A program made the translations under genes and the position numbers. From Ignavibacteriota bacterium (GTDB lineage Bacteria > Bacteroidota > Ignavibacteria > Ignavibacteriales > Melioribacteraceae): a stretch of 64,000 nucleotides of DNA. The stretch spans positions 62,001 to 126,000 of the forward strand of contig PAAX01000020.1 in NCBI GenBank assembly GCA_002698995.1, in the 5' to 3' direction. Under the pieces are notes generated by a model. That model had not been told where the DNA came from and made no database searches. It saw nothing but the letters and a program-made list of their open reading frames with translations. The stretch's first letter is position 1, and every line of letters begins with the position of its first letter. Shown here piece after piece: positions 55,042-63,754 of the stretch.

Positions 55042-56472
55042 ATGAAGAAATTAAAATTAATATTAGCGGTTTTATTGTTTACATCGATATTATCTGCCCA
55101 GAGCGGAGGTTCTGTTGGAGTTACTGATGCTATATCTTCTTCTATGGGTAATACTTATATAACTAATTCAACTGGAGTATATTCAATTGGTAAAAATCCA
55201 GCAAACCTAATGTTTAGCGAAGACAACCATTTTGAGTTTGCTACTGTTCTTCCTTTCCCAAATTTTGGGGTTTATGCCGGTGCTGATTTTATGACCTTTG
55301 AAGAATTTAATTATTACTTCGGAGGGGAAGAAGTAAACGGTGAAGTTCAAGGGAGATATTTAACAGACGAAGATAAAACCAATCTTAAAAATTTATTTGA
55401 AGAAGGTGGAATTACAACAATCGGCGCTTCAATAAATTACTTCAGTTTTATGTATAAAGCTGATAAAGATATTGGTGCATTCGGATTTAGTATTTCTGAT
55501 AATTTCGGGTTTTCATTCGATTTCCCTGCTGGTATAGTTGATCTTGCCTTAGAAGGAAATCCAATTGGAAGCGTTTATAGTTTTGACGGTGCTCATGTTA
55601 GAGCTTCTTATTACAGAGATTATACTCTTTCCTATGCAAGAGAGTTTACAGATTTATTTGACGGAACTTTTGAAATGTTCTCTGTCGGACTCTCAATGAA
55701 AATTATACAAGGTTTTGCTTACATAGAAACAGAAAGAATGAATTCCTCAATTGAAACTGGTCCAAACAGCCAATTAATAACTAAAGGAGATGTTTTAATT
55801 CATTCAGCATTTTCATCTGACTTTGGAGTTGAGTATGATTTTGATTCAACAGATGTAGGTGAGAGTAATGTTTCTCCATTTCCAACTCCTGCCGGAAACG
55901 GTTTTGGAGTGGATTTAGGTTTTGCTGCTAAGTTAGATGATATTTGGACTTTTGGATTAGCAATTACTGATATAGGAAGTATTAATTTTACTGAAAGAGT
56001 TGCCGAGTATAAATCCGATAAAGCTCTTATTCTTGAAGATATATCAAATCAAGAAGAGAGAGATTCATTGTCAGAAGTTTTAAAAGGAGAAGGAAGCTTA
56101 GTAGATGAAGTATCTTCTGCTCTACCCACTGCATTAAGAATGGGAGCTTCTGCTAGGATTGATAAATTAGTCGGTCAATTTCCCGGAACGCTTTTAGTCG
56201 CATTAGATTACAATCAAGGATTCAACAACAAAATCAGAAATTCAACCACACCAAGATTTTCTTTAGGTGCAGAATGGAGACCTTTTGCAAGCTGGCCAAT
56301 TAGAACCGGTTTTTCATTTGGAGGAAGAGATGGAGCTGCTTGGTCTTTAGGTACCGGAGTTGATTTTGGAGTTCTTGAAATGAATATCTCTGCATTTAGA
56401 TTTGGAAATCTGCTGGCTGCAAATAATGCAAGCAAGTTTTCAGTTGCGTTTGGATCAAGATGGAAATTCTAA
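55042..56472 (+). CDS. DUF5723-like outer-membrane protein
   Basis: The 476-residue protein starts with a signal peptide (MKKLKLILAVLLFTSILSAQS) from ATG 55042, preceded by GGAGGGG. An ATG at 55030 would lie in front of that site. The motif SMGNTYITNSTGVYSIGKNPAN is of the kind found in barrel proteins of the DUF5723/PorV type, and the C-terminus ends in SVAFGSRWKF with a final aromatic. A beta-barrel is expected. It is coupled to the upstream lipoprotein. Confidence 0.7.
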   Translation: MKKLKLILAVLLFTSILSAQSGGSVGVTDAISSSMGNTYITNSTGVYSIGKNPANLMFSEDNHFEFATVLPFPNFGVYAGADFMTFEEFNYYFGGEEVNGEVQGRYLTDEDKTNLKNLFEEGGITTIGASINYFSFMYKADKDIGAFGFSISDNFGFSFDFPAGIVDLALEGNPIGSVYSFDGAHVRASYYRDYTLSYAREFTDLFDGTFEMFSVGLSMKIIQGFAYIETERMNSSIETGPNSQLITKGDVLIHSAFSSDFGVEYDFDSTDVGESNVSPFPTPAGNGFGVDLGFAAKLDDIWTFGLAITDIGSINFTERVAEYKSDKALILEDISNQEERDSLSEVLKGEGSLVDEVSSALPTALRMGASARIDKLVGQFPGTLLVALDYNQGFNNKIRNSTTPRFSLGAEWRPFASWPIRTGFSFGGRDGAAWSLGTGVDFGVLEMNISAFRFGNLLAANNASKFSVAFGSRWKF

Positions 56473-57555
56473 TTATTTCTGCATCCTTATAATTCCGATT
56501 ATTGCAGAAATTAAAAATATAATATTAGCAAACCAGGCTGTAAGCAGAGGATCTAAAATTCCATTCTTGCCGAAAGCCTGGCTAATTTTCATAAATCCCA
56601 AATAAATAAATGTAATTGCTAAATTCTTACCGACTTGAACTGCCATTCCACCTTTTCTTTTATTAGCGGAAATAGGCATTCCAAAAAGAACAACTACTAA
56701 ACTTGCGAATGCAAAAGCAAATCTTGAATGATACTCTATATAAACTCTTGTAGGATCATTACCAGATTTTAATTGATCATCTGCAAAATCTTGTAATTCT
56801 GTTAAAGTTAATTCTTCCAGCTTAGCCTGTTTTTTAATTACATCATCAGGCTTAAATTTTAGATTTGTTAAAGTATCTTTTTCAAAAAATTCTGCAGTTT
56901 CTTTATCACCGTTAAAAGTTCTTTTTACTCCGTCAATTAAAAACCAGTTGCCGGTAAGTGAATCATACCTAATTAATTGTGAATCATATCTTACTATTAA
57001 ATCAGTAATATTATTTGGATTAAATTCTTGGATACTTATCCTAACTCCTTCACGTTTAAAATTATTGAAATAAAGCATTGTAACAATTCTGGTTTTTGTA
57101 TCTTGAAACGATACATTTCCTTCACCATGAACAACACCTTTTTTCATATAGATTTTTTCAAACTGTACTTTCTGCTTATTTGCTTGCGGTGCAACAAATC
57201 CGCCAAAATACACACTAAAAATGCTTATAACTAAAGCAACGCCTAAAAAAGGAATCATTAATCTGTAAATACTTACTCCGCTTGCTTTAATTGCTGCAAG
57301 TTCATTCTGAGTACTTAATCTCCCTATAGTAAATAAACTTGAAAGAAGAACTGCAACGGGCATCATTAAACGAATTATTTCGGGAATAAAAACAAAATAA
57401 TAATGCACTACAATTCTAATATTCACTTCTTGATCAATAAAGTCGTCCAAATTTTCCATCATATCTATTACAACAAACAGAAGAGTGAATGCAAGTAAAC
57501 CAAACAAAAATATTTGAATGAATTGCTTTATTAAATATCGATCAAGAATTTTCAT
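56473..57555 (-). CDS. lptG: LptF/LptG-family LPS export permease
   Basis: The 360-residue inner-membrane protein has six membrane helices with a large periplasmic jellyroll domain between helices 3 and 4. It begins LDRYLIKQFIQIFLFGLLAF, the family start, and contains the conserved LAAIKASGVSIYRLMIP segment. With LptF and the LptB ATPase it pulls LPS out of the inner membrane. It overlaps the upstream family member by 14 bases. Naming as G rather than F follows gene order and is tentative. Confidence 0.9.
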   Translation of the reverse strand: MKILDRYLIKQFIQIFLFGLLAFTLLFVVIDMMENLDDFIDQEVNIRIVVHYYFVFIPEIIRLMMPVAVLLSSLFTIGRLSTQNELAAIKASGVSIYRLMIPFLGVALVISIFSVYFGGFVAPQANKQKVQFEKIYMKKGVVHGEGNVSFQDTKTRIVTMLYFNNFKREGVRISIQEFNPNNITDLIVRYDSQLIRYDSLTGNWFLIDGVKRTFNGDKETAEFFEKDTLTNLKFKPDDVIKKQAKLEELTLTELQDFADDQLKSGNDPTRVYIEYHSRFAFAFASLVVVLFGMPISANKRKGGMAVQVGKNLAITFIYLGFMKISQAFGKNGILDPLLTAWFANIIFLISAIIGIIRMQK

Positions 57556-58915
57556 TATTAAATAGCAGCTTTCTATATTTTGAAGGAATAATTTTAGTTA
57601 GAAAATCAAAACTAATGGTAACTCTTTCTTTGGCACTTTTAACAGTAAGCCAAATTCCTAATAATCCTAATAAAATATTTGCAGACCACATTCCCCAGAA
57701 TGGTGACAGTAAACCTCTATCGGCAAGTTTTTCTCCGCCGATTAAAAAAGCCCAGTAAATCAAGAAAAAGAAGAGACTTATACCCGCCGCCATTCCAAAT
57801 CCACCTTTACGGGTCATTGTTCCCAATGGAGCTCCCAAAAGAATAAAAACAACACATGCTACCGGTAATGAATATTTTTTATGAATTTCAACCCAATATC
57901 TGTTTACTTCTTGTTTATTGAATTTAATCCGGCTCATTGCGGCTTTTAACGTGCTTTCGTTAGCTCTGATTCTATCTTGTGCTCTTAAAATCAATCCTGA
58001 TCTGGAAATGCTTTTTCTAGTTGTTGTACTTACAACTGCAGAACTGTCTTCAAAATAATAAGTATCTAATTTTTGAGTGAAGTCTTTTTTATATCTTTCA
58101 CCGATTGTGTTAAGCGAATCAACAATTAAAAGCATCTCTTCGGCCCCAAGTTCTCTATCTCCTTTTTGTCCACCCGGTCCCGATTGTTCAAATGAGAATT
58201 GTTCGGCATTCATAGCAATTTTATGATCTTTAAACAAGAGCTTTCTATAAACATTTTTGTTGCTCGAATTCGACTCATGAATCTCACCATTGTGAAGTTC
58301 CATTATCAACTTTTTCAGTTGATCGGAAAAATATATGACTCCGCTTTCTGCTGTAACTGTAGTTGTTACATTTGGTTTTGAGTTATCAAAAATTGTGATG
58401 TCTTTTAATGTGTTGTTAACTGGATCGATACTTCTTGCAAGAATCGAATAATTTTGAACATCTTGAGAAAACACTCCCGGTACAAGTGATAATGTAGGTT
58501 TCTTTCGTGAGATATCCTGCATTAATATTCTAGCTTGATGATTTGCATCGGGATAAATATGATTATTAAATTGTATCAAAAGAAAAGAAACAACTATGCT
58601 TGCCGCTAACGGAGGAATTAACATTTTATATAAACTAACTCCTGAAGCTTTTAAAACAGCTATCTCATTATTCTGAGACATATTTCCAAAAGCCATTAAT
58701 GTAGATATTAAAGAAGCCATTGGAACTACAAGCACAACCATCCATGCTAAATTATAAGCAATAAGCTTTGTTATTACCCAAGCACTTAAACCTTTTCCTA
58801 CTAGTTTATCGGCAAACTTCATTAAAAACTGAAGTAGAAATACTGCCATTAAAATAAAATTGGCAAAAATAAAAGGAATAGCGTGATTTTTTAATATATA
58901 TCTAAATATTATCAA
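57542..58915 (-). CDS. lptF: LptF/LptG-family LPS export permease (longer)
   Basis: The 457-residue permease has the same fold, with FRYILKNHAIPFIFANFILM at the N-terminus and AVLKASGVSLYKMLIPP in the middle. Its periplasmic part is about 100 residues longer than in its partner, including a Ser/Thr-rich stretch. The start is a TTG with no clear ribosome site. It overlaps the downstream gene, so both are made together. Assignment as F is by order. Confidence 0.88.
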   Translation of the reverse strand: MIIFRYILKNHAIPFIFANFILMAVFLLQFLMKFADKLVGKGLSAWVITKLIAYNLAWMVVLVVPMASLISTLMAFGNMSQNNEIAVLKASGVSLYKMLIPPLAASIVVSFLLIQFNNHIYPDANHQARILMQDISRKKPTLSLVPGVFSQDVQNYSILARSIDPVNNTLKDITIFDNSKPNVTTTVTAESGVIYFSDQLKKLIMELHNGEIHESNSSNKNVYRKLLFKDHKIAMNAEQFSFEQSGPGGQKGDRELGAEEMLLIVDSLNTIGERYKKDFTQKLDTYYFEDSSAVVSTTTRKSISRSGLILRAQDRIRANESTLKAAMSRIKFNKQEVNRYWVEIHKKYSLPVACVVFILLGAPLGTMTRKGGFGMAAGISLFFFLIYWAFLIGGEKLADRGLLSPFWGMWSANILLGLLGIWLTVKSAKERVTISFDFLTKIIPSKYRKLLFNNENS

Positions 58916-59012
58916 TATATTGGTTACTTTGTTTAATAGTTATATTAATGCGAATTATTTTTATTTTTAGAACTATAAAATACCAAATTAACAAATAAAG
59001 AAAGAGGCAAAA

Positions 59013-60380
59013 GTGGAAAAAGTAATTCAGCATATCGAGAACAATTTCAACAATTACCTTGAAGAACTTAAAGAGTATATATCAATACCAAGTATAAGCA
59101 CTTTAGATGAAAATAAAAAAGATATGATTACATGCGCTAACTATGTTGCCGATAAATTAAAATCAGCTGGAATGAAAAAAACAAAAGTAATTAAAACAGA
59201 TGGTCATCCATTAGTATACGGCGAATGGATGGGAGCTCCCGGAAAACCAACTGTTTTAATATACGGACATTATGATGTTCAACCAGTCGATCCGCTTGAT
59301 GAATGGAAAACTCCTCCTTTTGAATTAACTGTTAAAGCCGGTAAAATGTATGCGAGAGGAGCTAATGATAATAAAGGACAAAATTTTGTTCATATAAAAA
59401 GTGTTGAATCATATTTCAAAACAGACGGAACTTTACCTTGCAATGTTAAATTTTTAATAGAGGGGGAAGAAGAAATTGGAAGTTCTAATCTTGGAAAATT
59501 TTTAAAAACAAATCAAAAACTGCTTAAGTGTGATGCAGTAATGATTTCCGATACATCAATGTTTGCTCCAAATACTCCAACTGTAAGTTATGGCTTAAGA
59601 GGTTTGTGCTACATGGAAATTGAAATGATAGGTCCTAAACAGGATTTACATTCAGGTTCTTTTGGCGGAGCAGTTGCTAATCCAATTAATGAATTAGCTA
59701 AATTAATTTCCAAACTTCACGATAAAAATGGAAAAATAACAATTCCTAACTTCTATAAAGATGTTCAAAAAATGACAAAGAAAGAGAAAGAGAATTTAAA
59801 ATCACTTAAGTTTTCTGAAGCAAAGTTTGCAAAAGAATTGAATGTTAAAGAATTACAAGGTGAAAAAGGTTTTGGAACCTTGGAAAGATTGTGGATTAGA
59901 CCAACACTAGATTGTAATGGAATAGTTGGAGGTTTTACCGGTAAAGGAGCAAAAACAGTTCTGCCATCAAAAGCTTCTGCTAAAATTAGTATGAGACTTG
60001 TTCCTAATCAAGATCCTAAAACAGTAGCTAAAGAATTTACAAAATATGTCAAATCACTTGCACCAAAAAGTGTAAAAATTAATGTAAAAGAATTGCATGG
60101 TGGATTGCCATTCGTTGCTCCTTTGGAAGAAAAAGCTGTTGTAGCTGCTGCCAATGCCGCCAGCAAAGCTTTCAAAAAGAAAACAGTATTTACAAGAGAA
60201 GGGGGCTCGATTCCAATTGTTGTTGAATTTAATAAACAATTAAACGCTCCTGTAATTTTAATGGGATTAGGACTTGATACGGATAATATTCATTCACCAA
60301 ATGAACATTTTAATGTAAGCAGTTTTAAATCCGGTATTAAAGCTTCAGCTTATTTTCTTGATGAAATGTCAAAAATATAA
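59013..60380 (+). CDS. M20 family metallopeptidase (dipeptidase)
   Basis: The 455-residue cytoplasmic di-zinc hydrolase is of the M20 type. Metal ligands lie in IYGHYDVQPVDP (His, Asp), ARGANDNKGQ (bridging Asp), IEGEEEIGSSNL (catalytic Glu and ligand), SDTSMF (Asp) and IHSPNEHF (last His). The lid domain around LHSGSFGGAVANP is also typical of carnosinase/dipeptidase relatives. The start is GTG 59013, preceded by AAAGAGG. It probably cleaves dipeptides; a wider substrate range is possible. Confidence 0.9.
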   Translation: MEKVIQHIENNFNNYLEELKEYISIPSISTLDENKKDMITCANYVADKLKSAGMKKTKVIKTDGHPLVYGEWMGAPGKPTVLIYGHYDVQPVDPLDEWKTPPFELTVKAGKMYARGANDNKGQNFVHIKSVESYFKTDGTLPCNVKFLIEGEEEIGSSNLGKFLKTNQKLLKCDAVMISDTSMFAPNTPTVSYGLRGLCYMEIEMIGPKQDLHSGSFGGAVANPINELAKLISKLHDKNGKITIPNFYKDVQKMTKKEKENLKSLKFSEAKFAKELNVKELQGEKGFGTLERLWIRPTLDCNGIVGGFTGKGAKTVLPSKASAKISMRLVPNQDPKTVAKEFTKYVKSLAPKSVKINVKELHGGLPFVAPLEEKAVVAAANAASKAFKKKTVFTREGGSIPIVVEFNKQLNAPVILMGLGLDTDNIHSPNEHFNVSSFKSGIKASAYFLDEMSKI

Positions 60381-60407
60381 AGTATTAAATAATTTTTTGA
60401 GGCAATT

Positions 60408-61244
60408 ATGAAAGTGTTAAGAATTCTTCTTATAGCAATATTTTTTATTGCTGCATGCTCGGATGATAAGGTAGACGGAGGAAGCGATGCTGAAACTTCC
60501 GCAGAAACCGATAAGCAGTTGAGAGAATACAATCTAAAAGTGAGAGAAGAACAAGCAAAAAAAAGAACTCCGTGTGATACACTTTCGCTTCAGGATTATA
60601 TCATAAACAATTATGAAGCAGGTGATTACTTGGTTATGTTTGATAAAACTCTAACATATACAATTCCAAAACCTGCTGTCTATTATTACAAAGATAAAAA
60701 TACACAATACATTTTTGCTGTAATTGCTAAATCAAAAAGAACCGAAAGATATGTTGAACCGCAAAACTTAGTTGGATATGAATCAAGTTTTATAAATCTT
60801 GATAGCACTAAACTTGGAACTGCATTTTTTTACTTAACACTATTTGAATGTGACGGTAATGGTGATTTTACAAAAATTTGGGAATCATCAGTTCCTAATC
60901 ATGGCGGCTTTAACAGAATGACATTAAAACGATGGCCGGCAAAAAATACAATGTATATGGAATTAAATTTTGAAGCCGGAATTATATCCGGACATAGAAA
61001 TTATAATTATTTCTTTATTGACGGAATTAGAAATGAACCTCATTTAATGGAAACTTATCTAGGTATAGTTCATAAAAGACATTTGGCAAATGTTAATAAC
61101 GACAAGTTTCCAGATTATTTTGAGTATAGATTTATTGATTCATCAGATTATATTAGAATATACGACAGTATTCCTTTTTACTGGAGTGAAAAAAGAAATC
61201 TTTATATAACCGATAAAAATAGAAGATGGACTAGACCATATTGA
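60408..61244 (+). CDS. Uncharacterised lipoprotein
   Basis: The 278-residue protein has a classical lipobox leader (LLIAIFFIAACSDD) and a linker rich in Asp, Glu and Ser. The rest is not recognised. It contains YITDKNRRW near the end and many aromatic residues. A TGAGGCAATT ribosome site is seen. It follows the peptidase by 27 bases and precedes ygfZ by 13, so it is part of that operon. Confidence 0.7.
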   Translation: MKVLRILLIAIFFIAACSDDKVDGGSDAETSAETDKQLREYNLKVREEQAKKRTPCDTLSLQDYIINNYEAGDYLVMFDKTLTYTIPKPAVYYYKDKNTQYIFAVIAKSKRTERYVEPQNLVGYESSFINLDSTKLGTAFFYLTLFECDGNGDFTKIWESSVPNHGGFNRMTLKRWPAKNTMYMELNFEAGIISGHRNYNYFFIDGIRNEPHLMETYLGIVHKRHLANVNNDKFPDYFEYRFIDSSDYIRIYDSIPFYWSEKRNLYITDKNRRWTRPY

Positions 61245-61257
61245 GAAAGGAATTATA

Positions 61258-62343
61258 ATGCAGAACAATCGTGAAAATACACTCTTAAATCCTTACGATT
61301 TATTAACAGACAAATTTCCGAATGCAGTTTATGAGAATGATAGATTTATAACTTTTTCGGATGAGCAAAAGGAATATGATTTGATTAAGCATTCTACTGC
61401 AATTAAATTAAATTTTTCTAACTCATTTATTCAGCTTGATGGAAATGATTCCTTAGATTTTTTACATAGAATTTCTACTAATGATCTTAAACTTCTTACC
61501 GAAAATCAAATTAAAGAAACAATTTTTACAAATGAAAAGGGAAGAATTTTAGATAAGACATATGTAGTTCACCAAAAAGAGAAATTTTATCTGCTTGGAA
61601 GTGAAAAAAATAATAAACTATTGGAAAGCTGGTTAAACAGATATATAATTATGGAAGATATTAAAGTGTCTGATTTAACTAATGAATTTGTAACAGCAGA
61701 ATTTTTTGGTGCTCAGGCGGAATCATTTCTAATTTCTTTATGCGGAAATACAATTTCCGATGCAGTAGAAAATATTTTTTATACAACTGAATTATTGGAA
61801 AAAAAAGTAAAGTTCTTTAAATCAAAGTACAATGATAAAATTCCTAGATTCATTTTCTTGATTTCAAGTAATGATTTTACCGATCTATTTTATAATCTTT
61901 TTGAAATAAAATCAGTTTTTGAATTTGGCTTTATTGGAGAAAAAGCATTTGATTTATTCAGAATTGAAAATGTATTACCGAAGTATCCAAATGAATTAAA
62001 TGATAATTTTAATCCTTATGAAACCAATCTTGTTGATTGTATCAGCTTTACAAAAGGATGTTATATTGGTCAAGAAGTAATAGCAAGATTAGATACTTAC
62101 GATAAAGTTCAGAGAGTTCTTAAGAAAGTTTGTTTTAATGATAAAGCTGACTTAAGTGAAGATAATCTTCCTAAAGAAATTTTAAGCGAAGATGAAAATG
62201 AAGCTGGAATAATAACTTCTTTCTTTTATTCGGAATTATTAAACAAGAAAATTGGTTTAGCTTTAGTTAGAAAAAAATATTTTGAACAAAATCTTTTTGT
62301 TAAGATCGATAATCAAAAATTTGAAATAAAAATTAAAGATTAG
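61258..62343 (+). CDS. ygfZ: YgfZ/GcvT-domain folate-binding protein
   Basis: The 361-residue protein has a GcvT-like fold and the YgfZ signature KGCYIGQEVIAR (near residues 265-277), which includes the essential Cys. Members use tetrahydrofolate to support iron-sulfur enzyme assembly, e.g. MiaB. The N-terminal part carries LDGNDSLDFLHRISTNDL and the glycine-type folate pocket. It belongs to the same operon as the PduO-type gene six bases downstream. Confidence 0.9.
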   Translation: MQNNRENTLLNPYDLLTDKFPNAVYENDRFITFSDEQKEYDLIKHSTAIKLNFSNSFIQLDGNDSLDFLHRISTNDLKLLTENQIKETIFTNEKGRILDKTYVVHQKEKFYLLGSEKNNKLLESWLNRYIIMEDIKVSDLTNEFVTAEFFGAQAESFLISLCGNTISDAVENIFYTTELLEKKVKFFKSKYNDKIPRFIFLISSNDFTDLFYNLFEIKSVFEFGFIGEKAFDLFRIENVLPKYPNELNDNFNPYETNLVDCISFTKGCYIGQEVIARLDTYDKVQRVLKKVCFNDKADLSEDNLPKEILSEDENEAGIITSFFYSELLNKKIGLALVRKKYFEQNLFVKIDNQKFEIKIKD

Positions 62344-62349
62344 AATAAA

Positions 62350-62898
62350 ATGAAAATATATACAAAAACCGGCGATAAAGGTGAAACTTCATTATTTGGC
62401 GGTGAACGTGTTTGGAAAAATAATTTACGTATTGAATGTTACGGAACTGTTGATGAATTGAATGCAGTTATCGGATTAAGTTTAACCGAAATAAAAAATC
62501 AAGAAATTATTGATGCACTAAGTAAAATTCAGAATGATCTTTTTGTACTTGGATCTGATTTAGCAACTCCTGAAAAGCAAAGTGGAAATCAGCCTTCGGT
62601 ACCAAGAATACAGAACGATCACAGTAAAACAATAGAAAAGCAAATTGATTATTTTGATAGTCAATTACCGGAATTAAGGAACTTTATTTTGCCCGGCGGG
62701 TCAAAAGGAGCAAGTCTTCTTCATCTTGCAAGAACAGTATGCAGAAGGGGAGAAAGATTAGTAGTAAATTTATTTAATCAAGAAAAAATATCTGAAGAAA
62801 TTGTTGTATATTTAAATAGACTTTCAGATTTGTTATTTGTTCTTTCACGTTTTGAGAATTTTACCAGTAATATAAAAGATACTTGCTGGAAACCTTAA
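62350..62898 (+). CDS. pduO: PduO-type ATP:cob(I)alamin adenosyltransferase
   Basis: The 182-residue trimeric enzyme makes adenosylcobalamin from cob(I)alamin and ATP. Recognised by IYTKTGDKGETSLFGGERV and the ATP loop, IECYGTVDELNAVIGL, ILPGGSKGASLLHLART and RTVCRRGERLV. Length is normal for the short PduO/MMAB form. The stop is 34 bases before the tmRNA gene; a small AT-rich palindrome lies in the gap. Confidence 0.93.
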   Translation: MKIYTKTGDKGETSLFGGERVWKNNLRIECYGTVDELNAVIGLSLTEIKNQEIIDALSKIQNDLFVLGSDLATPEKQSGNQPSVPRIQNDHSKTIEKQIDYFDSQLPELRNFILPGGSKGASLLHLARTVCRRGERLVVNLFNQEKISEEIVVYLNRLSDLLFVLSRFENFTSNIKDTCWKP

Positions 62899-62932
62899 AC
62901 GAAAAACGGTCTCTCAATTTAAAAATTAAATT

Positions 62933-63283
62933 GGGGGTGACATTGGTTTCGACGGGGTTACAAAGGCAATAAACTGCGTATCGTGATCTCCGAAGTCACG
63001 TAAAACATCGGAAACAAAAATAACTGGCGAAAATAATTACGCTTTAGCTGCGTAAACTAACGCAGCCGTTCTCTATTTCTTCTCGCATCGGGATTTAGAA
63101 GAACGTCGATAGATGCGATAGCCGAATCGAGTGTCTGAGTAGAAAAGGCGAAACCTTAATTGGGCTGGCTGACATAAATCCTGTTTATTGGAGTTATGTT
63201 GGTGAGACTTAAAAAATAAACTATGTACGTAGATGTTTGTTGTACTGTTTCTTCGGACGCGGGTTCGACTCCCGCCACCTCCA
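62933..63283 (+). ncRNA. ssrA: tmRNA
   Basis: The 5' end GGGGGTG pairs with CACCTCC (63276-63282) to form the acceptor stem with a G3-U70 wobble, the alanine identity mark. A T arm with stem GCGGG/CCCGC and loop TTCGACT lies at 63259-63275. The tag frame resumes at GGC 63026-63028 and runs to TAA at 63053-63055, giving GENNYALAA. tmRNA with SmpB rescues stalled ribosomes and marks the nascent chain for proteolysis. The terminal CCA is not encoded (CTA follows A73). Confidence 0.95.
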
Positions 63284-63284
63284 C

Positions 63285-63754
63285 TAAAGTCTATATAAAA
63301 TAATAGCTTACAGAACCGTCTCACAATATTCTCACAATTATTATGCTTAAATTATTACTGTTTTTTTCACATTTACAAATTGACAAATCATCCTCAATAA
63401 TTATATAATTTTCTTTTGGAATCATCATCCAAGCGTGAAGTGTTTGATTACTACTCCGTGTGGAATACATATACAAAATAACTGCTCCCTATTCGCTATT
63501 ATTTTCAGCTTGATAGTTATATATAATTATACAAAGGTAGTTTCTGATTGGGATTTAGAGAAAAGATTTTTTCTTATATTAAAATTTCAGAAAGCACAAG
63601 AAATAGTTTTATCATCTGAGTATAGTAATAGTATATAACTATCGCCGATCAAATTTTCAGCTAACATCAAATCCATTGATTGGTCTTTCTAATTGCAACA
63701 ATAGCATCAACTATACCACTAAGTATGTATACCCAAAGTCAGGAAGTTATCATT
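63285..63754 (+). other. Region without a convincing gene after ssrA
   Basis: This 470-base stretch is more A/T-rich than the upstream genes. It contains a 9-base direct repeat (63319-63338). A 67-codon open frame at 63435-63638 has no ribosome site or recognisable motif and is not called. No terminator of the standard type is seen right after the tmRNA. Confidence 0.5.
63319..63338 (+). repeat. Direct repeat next to ssrA
   Basis: TCTCACAAT occurs at 63319-63327 and 63330-63338, an 11-base period (one helical turn). It lies 36 bases after the tmRNA 3' end, where arm-type sites of tyrosine recombinase elements often lie. Confidence 0.5.

Noticed and set aside
63073-63324. Minus-strand open frame across the tmRNA
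   Set aside because: It lies within the structured RNA gene; the coding look is accidental.
63435-63638. 67-codon plus-strand open frame after ssrA
   Set aside because: No ribosome site, no recognisable motif and low-complexity hydrophobic content in an A/T-rich gap.
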